A stretch of 64,000 bases of DNA from Marivirga arenosa (GTDB lineage: Bacteria; Bacteroidota; Bacteroidia; Cytophagales; Cyclobacteriaceae). The notes under the pieces are model-generated. The model made no database searches and was not told the origin of the DNA. It saw nothing but the letters and a program-made list of their open reading frames with translations. Below, piece by piece: positions 19,201 to 26,331 of this stretch. Position 1 is the first letter of the stretch. The number at the start of each line of letters is the position of its first letter. The position numbers and the translations under genes were made by a program. Where the stretch lies: NCBI RefSeq assembly GCF_030503875.2, contig NZ_CP129968.2, forward strand, positions 868,001 to 932,000. The letters are read 5' to 3'.

Positions 19201-19637
19201 ACCAAGAGGGGACCATTGAATATGATCTACAAAATTTAAAAGAGGGGAATCATTACATAACTATTAAAGCCTCTGATGTTTATAATAATAAATCACAAGC
19301 GACTATAGAGTTTGAGGTAATTGGTGAGGACGATATCGAATTGTTAGATTTTACTATATATCCAAATCCAGCCCAATCCAATGTTAATATTCGATTACGT
19401 CAGAATAGAAAAAATGCGCAGGTTATGGTTCAGTATCAAATCATAAATAATCAGGGTCAATTAGTGTATTCCCATGAATACACTACTAATGAAGACTTCA
19501 GAATAGATCAATGGGACTTAAGAAACCAAAATGGCGAAAAACTTTCACCAGGATTATATTTTGTCAGGCTTTTTGTACGTTCTGTAGAAGATAATGCAAA
19601 AACTGACCAAATTAAAAAGCTAATTATAATCAATTAA
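16263..19637 (+). CDS. porU: Type IX secretion system sortase PorU (C25 gingipain-like)
   Basis: The ATG at 16263 is preferred over an in-frame TTG at 16251 because it begins a signal peptide ending in LYAQ. The 1124-residue product has an N-terminal domain matching PorU, then a peptidase C25 domain. The catalytic pair is His641 in YIGHGSESSW and Cys675 in TATCEFGRFD. The last 75 residues (IYPNPAQSNVNI and SPGLYFVRLFV) form a type A T9SS sorting domain. PorU is the outer-membrane sortase that cleaves this same domain from secreted cargo and attaches the cargo to the surface. It is directly followed by porV, its known partner, after 25 bp. Confidence 0.93.
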   Translation: MRISFTIILTLFIQILYAQSVLNKNGMIKVATSTEGVYKIDSQFLEAAGENPSEINPNKIQVYGMPGGHIPQSNSIDYPYDPQPLAIKVKANTNAVFEENEAVYFYADAVDNIDYNFENEFYEYSNNVYSDSIYFFIDINAEQTNSIASISSENINVDQSFNWYDAVYFHEVDEVNILRSGRKWFGESFSINRTQDFTFELNNDIASSDEISLTTHYLAQTYNEANLKIRLNEYELASESLERVSDFTIFPYREKGKLLENRSTIASSLVSGLELNISLTHEALGAGRSDGYLDYLFLTVPQKLNVLNSQIVIRNRGFQQIGNYELKIGNLSNDHYVWEVSDPINSKELIMNNGSFKFSQTEERRERKFVTFNANSALRPEYIGTLNSQNLKKSTSPDYLVITFDGFNESAQKLASYRENHNNFSVEVAKISEIFNEFGSGRRDVSAIRNYIRYYYLKNPDKLKYVLLLGASSYDFKDRIANNTNLVPVYQSRNSLHPVFTYASDDFYGFMNQNEGFWAEESNNIDELDLGIGRIPAKTKKEAADAVNKIIYYETNPQAFNKWRNDIYFIADDEDGNIFHRDSEELSKYVIDNFGFYNINKLYLGAFEQEVFASTQRSPKMREAINDMANKGALIVNYIGHGSESSWTNESILNVSMVEEWNNIDKLPLFVTATCEFGRFDNPNIESGAQRMLLKPDGGAIALLTTSRPVESSSNATLNRSFFQHVFKSQNTKPKKLGDIIRQTKNSGIVGVKNRNFILLGDPAVTLAEPESNVQITNIMNEEGETDTLKSMSKITVSGLIENNLKQIMSDFDGELTIELYDKPQATSTIDKAESEFNFMTFDQVIFRGKSSIQNGEFSFSFYVPTEIDYRIDKGKFSFYAKNDNQLEDASGFNNDFIVGGSSLMSNNDTAGPDLALYLNDREFENGNRVGNDASLIVDLFDEHGISISNSNVNPGITYSIDGGEDIKLNDFFYYDKDSYQEGTIEYDLQNLKEGNHYITIKASDVYNNKSQATIEFEVIGEDDIELLDFTIYPNPAQSNVNIRLRQNRKNAQVMVQYQIINNQGQLVYSHEYTTNEDFRIDQWDLRNQNGEKLSPGLYFVRLFVRSVEDNAKTDQIKKLIIIN

Positions 19638-19662
19638 GTATATTTGAGTAAACCAAAATAAA

Positions 19663-20835
19663 ATGCGAGCAGCGAAATTAATATTTTTAACGGCTTTAAC
19701 CGTTTTATCAACCCAAGCTTTAGGCCAAATTACTGGTCCACCTACTACAATTTCTGGGCAAGATGCTGAAAGAAATGTTATCACTACAGCTATGCCTTTT
19801 TTATTAATATCACCCGATTCCCGTTCTGCAGGAATGGGAGACGTGGGCGTAGCGCTTTCGGCTGATGCTAATGCTATGCAATGGAATGCTGCTAGATTAG
19901 CATTTGTTGATAATGAAATTGGCGCTTCTATTTCTTATTCCCCATGGTTAATGAGTATAGGCGTTACGGATATGTCTATTTCATATTTAAGTGGTTATTA
20001 TAAAATATCCAAAGAGCAAGTAGTTGGCTTATCAATGAAGTATTTCGATTTAGGAAATATATTCTTCACAGATGATGGTAATACAGGGACTGATTTTTCT
20101 CCAAAAGATTTTTCAATTTCTGCTGCGTATTCCAGAAAGTTAAGCGATAATTTAAGTGCATCTTTGACAGGTAAATTTGCTAGGTCTAATTTATTTGGAA
20201 ACTACACGAATAATAATCAATCAAATCCAAGCCCAGCAACAGCGGTAGGGGTTGACTTGGGAATTTTCTATACAAAAGAATTATTGTTTAGTGGAAAGGA
20301 TTCTGAGTTCTCTTCAGGAATGCAGATCGCTAATATTTCTAATAAGGTTTCGTACAGTGGAGATGATAATGAACAGTTCTTACCGATTAATTTGAAAATA
20401 GGATCAGCTTTTACCTCTAATTTGGATCCTTATAATAAATTAACTATTTCAGTTGATTTTAATAAATTAATGGTTCCTACACCTAATGAAGGAGATACTA
20501 TTCCAGCAACTCTACTTGAAGGTATGTTTGGTTCATTTGGTGACGCACCTGCTGGTTTTCAAGAAGAATTAAGAGAAATTACAATTTCTTCAGGTGTAGA
20601 ATACTGGTATAATAATATTTTTGCGGTCAGAACCGGATATTTTTACGAACATATTACCAAAGGAGGTAGACAATATTTCACTGCTGGATTAGGATTCAGA
20701 TACCAAGTGTTAGGTTTAGATTTTTCTTACTTAATCCCAACTCAGCAAAACAATCCATTAGCAGAAACGCTTAGGTTCACAGCGGTTTTCAAATTTGAAA
20801 ACTTAGGGATTGCAAAAGCCTCTGTTGCAGAGTAA
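19663..20835 (+). CDS. porV: Type IX secretion system outer-membrane protein PorV (LptO)
   Basis: This 390-residue outer-membrane protein of the FadL-like PorV family has a signal peptide ending in ALGQ. The conserved segment TAMPFLLISPDSRSAGMGD is followed by GVALSADANAMQWNAAR, the diagnostic N-terminal block of PorV. In T9SS, PorV collects cargo after translocation through SprA and shuttles it to the PorU sortase. The gene order porU-porV is conserved in Bacteroidota. The length fits. Confidence 0.94.
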   Translation: MRAAKLIFLTALTVLSTQALGQITGPPTTISGQDAERNVITTAMPFLLISPDSRSAGMGDVGVALSADANAMQWNAARLAFVDNEIGASISYSPWLMSIGVTDMSISYLSGYYKISKEQVVGLSMKYFDLGNIFFTDDGNTGTDFSPKDFSISAAYSRKLSDNLSASLTGKFARSNLFGNYTNNNQSNPSPATAVGVDLGIFYTKELLFSGKDSEFSSGMQIANISNKVSYSGDDNEQFLPINLKIGSAFTSNLDPYNKLTISVDFNKLMVPTPNEGDTIPATLLEGMFGSFGDAPAGFQEELREITISSGVEYWYNNIFAVRTGYFYEHITKGGRQYFTAGLGFRYQVLGLDFSYLIPTQQNNPLAETLRFTAVFKFENLGIAKASVAE

Positions 20836-20866
20836 TTCCAAGTAAATTTTCATTTAAAAATTCATT

Positions 20867-22126
20867 ATGCTTAATAGACAAGTTGCTCCAAAAGCATATA
20901 TGCTGAAGGATTTATCATTAACAAAGCCTGAAGTTAAAAAGCTTTCAAATGATGTTTCAGTTCATATTATTCAGGATGATACTAATCCTGTTTTAAAAAT
21001 TGATATACTATATCCTGCTGGAAGAACAAATGATAATAAACCAGGGGAATCGCTTATATGTGCAAAGGTTTTAGTAGAGGGAACAAAGAGCTACCCTGGA
21101 AGTGAACTGCAAGAATTGTTAGATCATTATGGAGCGCATCTGGATTTTGCAGTAGATTATGATTATACAACCGTAAGTCTTTTATGTTTAAAAGAACATA
21201 TAAATACCTTATTGCCTGTTCTAAAAAGTGCTATCAAAGAACCGCTTTTTGAAGATAAGGATTTTGAAAAAATAAAGCTTCAGCAACTTCAAAAAATTAG
21301 GGTTAATAATCAAAAGAACTCTTTAATCGCTACTCGAAATCTTAGGAAAAACCTTTTACAAGGAACACCTTATGCTAGCATACTTGAGGAAGATGAGTTA
21401 AATGCCATTCATAAGGAAGATATAGAAAATTATTTTAATAAGTATTTTGCTCTTCAGCCTGATATTATTGTAGCAGGTGATTTTGATGAAGATATTTTTA
21501 ACTACTTTGATGAGTATTTTGGTAACCTGGAATTTAAACCAAATGAACCGCAGTATACAGGTAAACTTAATCCCAATTTAGAGGAAAAGAAGATTGAAAG
21601 AGAGGGCTCTGTTCAAGCTTCTATAAGAATGGGGGCTATTTCTATTCCTAGAGACCATCCAGATTACTTTGACTTATCTATTACCAATGAAATACTAGGC
21701 GGATATTTCGGTTCTCGTTTAATGAAGAATATTCGAGAAGATAAAGGATACACATATGGTATTTATTCTGTTTTAATCAATTATAAGCATGTCGATTATC
21801 ATATAATCGGAGCTGATGTGAAGATTGACCACATAGAGGACACTATTCAGGAAGTGTATCATGAGATGGAAGATCTAAAAACTAATCGGGTGCCTGAGGA
21901 GGAGATTGAAACCATTAAGAACTATATGCTCGGTAAAATAGCCAGTAGTTTGGATACGGTTTTTCACCAATCAGAGAATTACAAAGTTAAGCTATCAGAG
22001 GGCGCTGATTACATTGATTATTTTGATGCCTATGTTAAAAGTATCAGAAATATCACGGCTGAAAGGATTTTAGAAATCAGTAAAAAGTATTTTTCTGAAG
22101 AATATTGTGTGATTAAGGTCGCTTAA
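20867..22126 (+). CDS. M16 family peptidase homologue, predicted non-catalytic subunit
   Basis: This 419-residue protein has the two tandem M16 half-domains. The C-terminal signature RLMKNIREDKGYTYGIYS, the Arg/Tyr substrate-binding motif, is intact. The N-terminal zinc motif HxxEH expected about 40 residues into the domain is replaced: the aligned helix reads LICAKVLVEGT, with no His pair. Such proteins usually act as the regulatory partner of a catalytic M16 subunit (as in M16B heterodimers), but no such partner gene lies nearby in the window. There is no signal peptide. It follows porV by 31 bp and may be co-transcribed with it. Confidence 0.8.
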   Translation: MLNRQVAPKAYMLKDLSLTKPEVKKLSNDVSVHIIQDDTNPVLKIDILYPAGRTNDNKPGESLICAKVLVEGTKSYPGSELQELLDHYGAHLDFAVDYDYTTVSLLCLKEHINTLLPVLKSAIKEPLFEDKDFEKIKLQQLQKIRVNNQKNSLIATRNLRKNLLQGTPYASILEEDELNAIHKEDIENYFNKYFALQPDIIVAGDFDEDIFNYFDEYFGNLEFKPNEPQYTGKLNPNLEEKKIEREGSVQASIRMGAISIPRDHPDYFDLSITNEILGGYFGSRLMKNIREDKGYTYGIYSVLINYKHVDYHIIGADVKIDHIEDTIQEVYHEMEDLKTNRVPEEEIETIKNYMLGKIASSLDTVFHQSENYKVKLSEGADYIDYFDAYVKSIRNITAERILEISKKYFSEEYCVIKVA

Positions 22127-22199
22127 TCTCACTCGAAGAAAATATTTTGATGATGTAAATCTAAGCCATCGTTTTTAGGATTACATTTGTGTTCAAAAT

Positions 22200-22805
22200 A
22201 TGACCATCAAACAAAAAGTTGAGGCGGTTGAAAAATTATTCAATAGCCTCGATCAGGAGATATCCCGTTTTAAAAGTTTTACGGGAATATATTGTTATTC
22301 TTCATGTGGGAAATGCTGTAATAAACAAGATATAGAGGCAAGTCCACTGGAGTTTTTGCCACTTGCTTTTCATTGGTTTAAAACTGGCCGAGCACAAGAA
22401 TTTTATGATAAGCTTGAAAATAATCAATCCTTAAACTGCATAGTTTATAGTCCGTTGTCAATTCTAGATCAAAACCAAGGCAGTTGCAGTGAATATCCTT
22501 ACAGAGGATTAATTTGTAGATTGTTTGGCTATGGCGCAAACCGAGATAAGTACGGAGAACTAAGATTATTAACTTGCAAATTGATAAAAGATGGCCAGAT
22601 TGAAAATTATACTAAAGCTATCGTTTTATTGAAAAATAATGTAAAAGTACCTGTGTTTACTGAATACTATCAGAAATTAATGCAAATAGATTTTCAGTTA
22701 GCCAGGGATATATTACCCATAAATAAGGCTATTAAAATAGCATTAGAAACTGTGATGCAATATTATGCCTATCGACCTTATTCTTCAGGCAAAGGAGCAG
22801 CTTAA
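22200..22805 (+). CDS. YkgJ-like cysteine cluster protein
   Basis: This 201-residue protein has the Cys pattern of the zinc- or iron-chelating YkgJ family. An N-terminal CYSSCGKCCNKQDIEASPLE segment is followed by GSCSEYPYRGLICRLFGYG, where the family has a CxxYxxRPxxCRxxG-type motif. Another Cys lies in LLTCKL. Members bind a metal or Fe-S cluster through these Cys residues; the biochemical role is unresolved. It ends at a strong bidirectional terminator shared with lpdA. Confidence 0.75.
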   Translation: MTIKQKVEAVEKLFNSLDQEISRFKSFTGIYCYSSCGKCCNKQDIEASPLEFLPLAFHWFKTGRAQEFYDKLENNQSLNCIVYSPLSILDQNQGSCSEYPYRGLICRLFGYGANRDKYGELRLLTCKLIKDGQIENYTKAIVLLKNNVKVPVFTEYYQKLMQIDFQLARDILPINKAIKIALETVMQYYAYRPYSSGKGAA

Positions 22806-22819
22806 AAGATTCAAAATAA

Positions 22820-22850
22820 AAAAATCCCGATAGTTTTATCGGGATTTTTT
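22820..22850 (+). terminator. Bidirectional Rho-independent terminator
   Basis: AAAAATCCCGATA and TATCGGGATTTTT pair perfectly (13 bp) around loop GTTT, between the converging YkgJ-like and lpdA genes. Confidence 0.9.
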
Positions 22851-22868
22851 AAAACTGCAAAGCCTATT

Positions 22869-24272
22869 TTACATATGAATAGGTCTATTATCTGTTGCGG
22901 CTAGGCAAGCCTCCTTAACTGCTTCCATATATGTAGGGTGTGCATGAGACATACGAGAAACATCTTCAGCGGAAGCTCTATATTCCATAGCAGTTACACC
23001 AGCAGCAATCATATCAGCCGCTCTAGCTCCAATAATATGGATACCTAATATTTCATCGGTATTTTTATCAGCGATTACTTTAACTAAACCTTCCAAATCC
23101 ATACTAGCGCGAGCTCTACCTAATGCTTTATATGGGAATGAGCCAGTTTTATACTTTCTTCCCTCATCCTTTAATTCTTCTTCAGTGTAGCCAACACCCG
23201 CAACTTCTGGCCAAGTGTATACTACATTAGGAATTAATTTGTAATGAATGTGAGGTTTTTGTCCGGCCATAGTTTCAGCTACAAAAACGCCTTCTTCTTC
23301 AGCTTTATGTGCGAGCATAGCACCTCTTACGACATCACCAATTGCATAGATGTTATCAACTTCAGTTTTGAGATTATCATCAACTGAAATTTTACCTTTA
23401 TCATCAGTTTTTAGGCCAGCAGCCTCAAGATTTAACCCATCTGTATAAGGTTTCCGACCCACTGCCACTAAGCAATAGTCTCCTTTGATAGTCTCTTCTT
23501 TTCCTTTATCTGTCTCAAAAGTAACTTCTACTTCTTTTCCTTTATTTTCAACTTTAGTTACTTTATGTTTTAGCTTTACATCCATTCCGAGCTTTTTCAT
23601 GCTCTTCTTCATTTCTTTCCCCATGCTTCCATCCATAGTAGGAATAAGGCTGTCAGCAAATTCTAATACAGTAACATCCGCACCAATTCTTTTATACACT
23701 GAGCCTAATTCTAAGCCGATTACACCACCCCCGATAAGAATCATATGTTTAGGCACTTCCTTTAACTCTAAAGCCTCAGTACTGCTGATAATTCTTTTCT
23801 TATCAAATTTAGCAAATGGCAACTCTATAGGTTTTGAGCCTGTTGCAATAATTACTTTGTCAGTGCTGAGTTCTTCCGTTTTGCCATCTGACTTTGTGAC
23901 TACAACAGTGTTTTTATCTTTAAATGATCCAACACCAGTATGTACATCAATTTTATTTTTCTTCATTAAGAAGGCAATACCGTCTACATTTTGTTTCACA
24001 ACATCTGCTTTGCGGTTGATCATCTGCTTAATATCTACTTTCAGGTTGCTCAGGTTTATCCCGTGCTCTTTAAAAGTAGTTTCAGCATTATGGTAATGCT
24101 CTGAAGAATCTAACAATGCTTTTGATGGGATACATCCAACATTAAGACAAGTTCCTCCTAAAGTATTATATTTTTCAATAATGGCTGTTTTCATGCCTAG
24201 TTGTGCGCATCTGATAGCTGCCACATAACCACCAGGACCAGAACCAATTACTGTTACATCGTATTTTGACAT
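22869..24272 (-). CDS. lpdA: Dihydrolipoyl dehydrogenase (E3)
   Basis: This 467-residue flavoprotein has N-terminal FAD motif GSGPGG, redox disulfide Cys42-Cys47 in GGTCLNVGC, and NAD motif IGGGVIGLELGSVY near residue 180. FAD motif YAIGDVVRGAMLAHKAEEEG and the C-terminal HAHPTYMEA His/Glu pair at the dimer interface are also present. It reoxidises dihydrolipoamide of the 2-oxoacid dehydrogenase E2. It sits downstream of odhA and odhB in the same orientation, so it probably serves 2-oxoglutarate dehydrogenase and perhaps other complexes. A short gene and repeats intervene between it and odhB. Confidence 0.96.
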   Translation of the reverse strand: MSKYDVTVIGSGPGGYVAAIRCAQLGMKTAIIEKYNTLGGTCLNVGCIPSKALLDSSEHYHNAETTFKEHGINLSNLKVDIKQMINRKADVVKQNVDGIAFLMKKNKIDVHTGVGSFKDKNTVVVTKSDGKTEELSTDKVIIATGSKPIELPFAKFDKKRIISSTEALELKEVPKHMILIGGGVIGLELGSVYKRIGADVTVLEFADSLIPTMDGSMGKEMKKSMKKLGMDVKLKHKVTKVENKGKEVEVTFETDKGKEETIKGDYCLVAVGRKPYTDGLNLEAAGLKTDDKGKISVDDNLKTEVDNIYAIGDVVRGAMLAHKAEEEGVFVAETMAGQKPHIHYKLIPNVVYTWPEVAGVGYTEEELKDEGRKYKTGSFPYKALGRARASMDLEGLVKVIADKNTDEILGIHIIGARAADMIAAGVTAMEYRASAEDVSRMSHAHPTYMEAVKEACLAATDNRPIHM

Positions 24273-24300
24273 TTCTTTTTATTTTAGGTACTAAGTACTA

Positions 24301-24691
24301 AGTACAAAGTACAGGGTTTTAAATCAGTTTTTGTTGTAAAGAGTAAGTCATTCTTCTTATTTCACTTATTCTTTCTATTATTTCTTCAAAACTCTTTTCA
24401 TTAATATATGAAAGTCGGTTAGAAAGATTGCTTTGAGTTTCTAGTTCTGCTAGAGATCCCAAAGCAATTCCTAAGAATTGATAAAATTCTTTAGGGTTAT
24501 TTCTACCAGCACCTTCAGCTATATTAGAAGGGATTGATACCGCACTTCTCTTCATTTGGGATGTTAGTCCAAATTTTTCTTCATTAGGAAAAGCTGATGT
24601 TATTTTATAAATAATTTCAGCAAGATTCATTGACTGTTTCCATATTTGAAGATCTTGAAATTTATGCATTTTATTCTCAATACTTTGTACT
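24301..24691. repeat. 11-bp inverted repeats bracketing the four-helix-bundle gene
   Basis: AGTACAAAGTA at 24301-24311 and its exact reverse complement TACTTTGTACT at 24681-24691 flank the short gene. Further GTAC-containing units lie alongside: GTACTAAGTACTAAGTAC at 24289-24306 and CTGTACTTTTG at about 24700. They end 7 bp after the stop and begin 12 bp before the start, so the gene and its flanks look like one inserted unit. Confidence 0.7.
24319..24669 (-). CDS. Four-helix-bundle protein, 23S rRNA intervening-sequence (IVP/S23) family
   Basis: This 116-residue all-helical protein has the family landmarks: an N-terminal FQDLQIWKQSMNLAEIIY, then FGLTSQMKRSAVSIPSNIAE, then GSLAELETQ. It belongs to the four-helix-bundle family first found in intervening sequences of bacterial 23S rRNA genes and often scattered as solitary genes in Bacteroidota. 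It splits the odhB-lpdA gene pair and is flanked by short inverted GTAC repeats, which suggests transfer as a small unit. No catalytic function is known for the family. Confidence 0.9.
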   Translation of the reverse strand: MHKFQDLQIWKQSMNLAEIIYKITSAFPNEEKFGLTSQMKRSAVSIPSNIAEGAGRNNPKEFYQFLGIALGSLAELETQSNLSNRLSYINEKSFEEIIERISEIRRMTYSLQQKLI

Positions 24692-24720
24692 TATATCTCT
24701 GTACTTTTGATATCAAAGCG

Positions 24721-26304
24721 TTAAACTCCCAACAATAATCTAGTTGGATCTTCAAGTAACTCTTTTACTCTTACCAAGAAGCTTACTGACTCTTTTCCAT
24801 CAATAATTCTGTGATCATAGCTTAAGGCTACATACATAATAGGCCTGATTTCCACTTGCCCATTAATTGCAACTGGTCTTTCTACAATATTATGCATACC
24901 CAGAATTGCTGATTGAGGAGCGTTAATTATAGGAGTAGAAAGCATTGAGCCAAAAATACCACCATTAGTGATGGTGAAGGTACCTCCGCTCATTTCCTCT
25001 ATGCTCAATTTACCGTCTCTAGCTTTTTTAGCTAGTCTTACTACTTCTCCTTCAATTTCATTGAAAGATAGTTTCTCTGCATTTCTAATTACAGGAACTA
25101 CTAAACCTTTTGGAGATGATACAGCAATTGACATATCTACATAGTCCGAATATACCATTTCATTACCATCAATTTGAGCATTAACCGCTGGCCATTCTTT
25201 TAGAGCCATAGTACAAGCTTTTGTAAAGAATGACATAAAGCCTAAGCCTACTTCATATTTCTCTTTAAATTGCTCTTTGTATTTTTTACGTAAGTCCATG
25301 ATTGGCTTCATATCCACCTCGTTAAAAGTGGTTAACATAGCCGTTTCATTCTTAACGCTTACCAATCTTCTTGCGACAGTCTTACGTAAGCTCGACATTT
25401 TCTCTCTGTTCTGAGCTCTTGCTTCTGATGAAGCTGGAACACTCTGAGTTTCAATTTTGTCTTCAGCTTTTTCTTTTTGAGGTGATGGTTTAGACTGCTG
25501 CTTTTCTGCATTTTCCGCATCTTCTTTTGTGATGCGACCGTCCTTACCCGTTCCTTTTATGTTTGCTGGATCAATACCTTTCTCCTTCAATATTTTTGCG
25601 GCAGCGGGAGAGGCATGTCCTGTTGCATAAGTTTCTTTTCCATCTTCCTGACCACTTGATGATGATTCACTTGAAGATGAACTACTTTCAGAAGAAGAGT
25701 CGCTAGGAGCACCTCCTTCAGTTACTTCGATTTTACAAATAGTAGCACCTATTTCGATGGTATCATCTTCCTGAGCAACAATTTTCAAGAATCCGTTAGC
25801 TTCTGCTGGTAATTCAAAAGTAGCTTTATCAGACTCTACTTCAGCGATTACTTCATCCATCTCTACATAATCACCATCAGACTTTAACCATGAACTAATG
25901 GTAACTTCTGTGATAGATTCTCCCACAGTAGGAACTACCATTTCATGAACTTCACCTGTCTTTTTAGGACCGCTGCCTGAAGAAGAATTACTACTATCAG
26001 ATTTTGGTTCTGACTTTTCTTCTTCTTTCGATTCAGCCTTATCTTCTGATTTAGATCCCGAACCTTCAGCATTTTCATCAATCTCACAAATTACAGCCCC
26101 TACTTCGATGGTTTCATCTTCTTCGGCTTTTATTTTTAAAACGCCAGACACTTCAGCGGGTAGTTCGAATGTTGCTTTATCAGATTCTAATTCTGCAATA
26201 ATTTCATCTTGTTCAACATAATCACCATCTTTCTTTAACCATGATGCTATGGTAACTTCAGTGATTGATTCGCCTACTTCAGGTACTTTTATTTCTAAAC
26301 TCAT
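24721..26304 (-). CDS. odhB: Dihydrolipoyllysine succinyltransferase, E2 of 2-oxoglutarate dehydrogenase
   Basis: This 527-residue protein has two lipoyl domains, with predicted lipoyl lysines Lys43 and Lys160, both in [12 protein letters not shown]. They are joined by Ser/Glu/Lys-rich linkers. A peripheral E3-binding domain ([20 protein letters not shown]) and the catalytic acyltransferase domain follow, ending with the active-site SYDHRIIDG. Two lipoyl domains is more than the single one of E. coli SucB. The start lies 27 bp after the odhA stop, so the two are co-transcribed. It transfers succinyl groups to CoA in the TCA cycle. Confidence 0.94.
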   Translation of the reverse strand: MSLEIKVPEVGESITEVTIASWLKKDGDYVEQDEIIAELESDKATFELPAEVSGVLKIKAEEDETIEVGAVICEIDENAEGSGSKSEDKAESKEEEKSEPKSDSSNSSSGSGPKKTGEVHEMVVPTVGESITEVTISSWLKSDGDYVEMDEVIAEVESDKATFELPAEANGFLKIVAQEDDTIEIGATICKIEVTEGGAPSDSSSESSSSSSESSSSGQEDGKETYATGHASPAAAKILKEKGIDPANIKGTGKDGRITKEDAENAEKQQSKPSPQKEKAEDKIETQSVPASSEARAQNREKMSSLRKTVARRLVSVKNETAMLTTFNEVDMKPIMDLRKKYKEQFKEKYEVGLGFMSFFTKACTMALKEWPAVNAQIDGNEMVYSDYVDMSIAVSSPKGLVVPVIRNAEKLSFNEIEGEVVRLAKKARDGKLSIEEMSGGTFTITNGGIFGSMLSTPIINAPQSAILGMHNIVERPVAINGQVEIRPIMYVALSYDHRIIDGKESVSFLVRVKELLEDPTRLLLGV

Positions 26305-26331
26305 GTTTTCTGAATTCTATCTTAAAAAATT

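Noticed and set aside
23485..24096. 203-residue ORF antisense to lpdA
   Set aside because: Low-complexity Ser/Leu/Ile composition from the opposite strand of a conserved enzyme gene; no family features.
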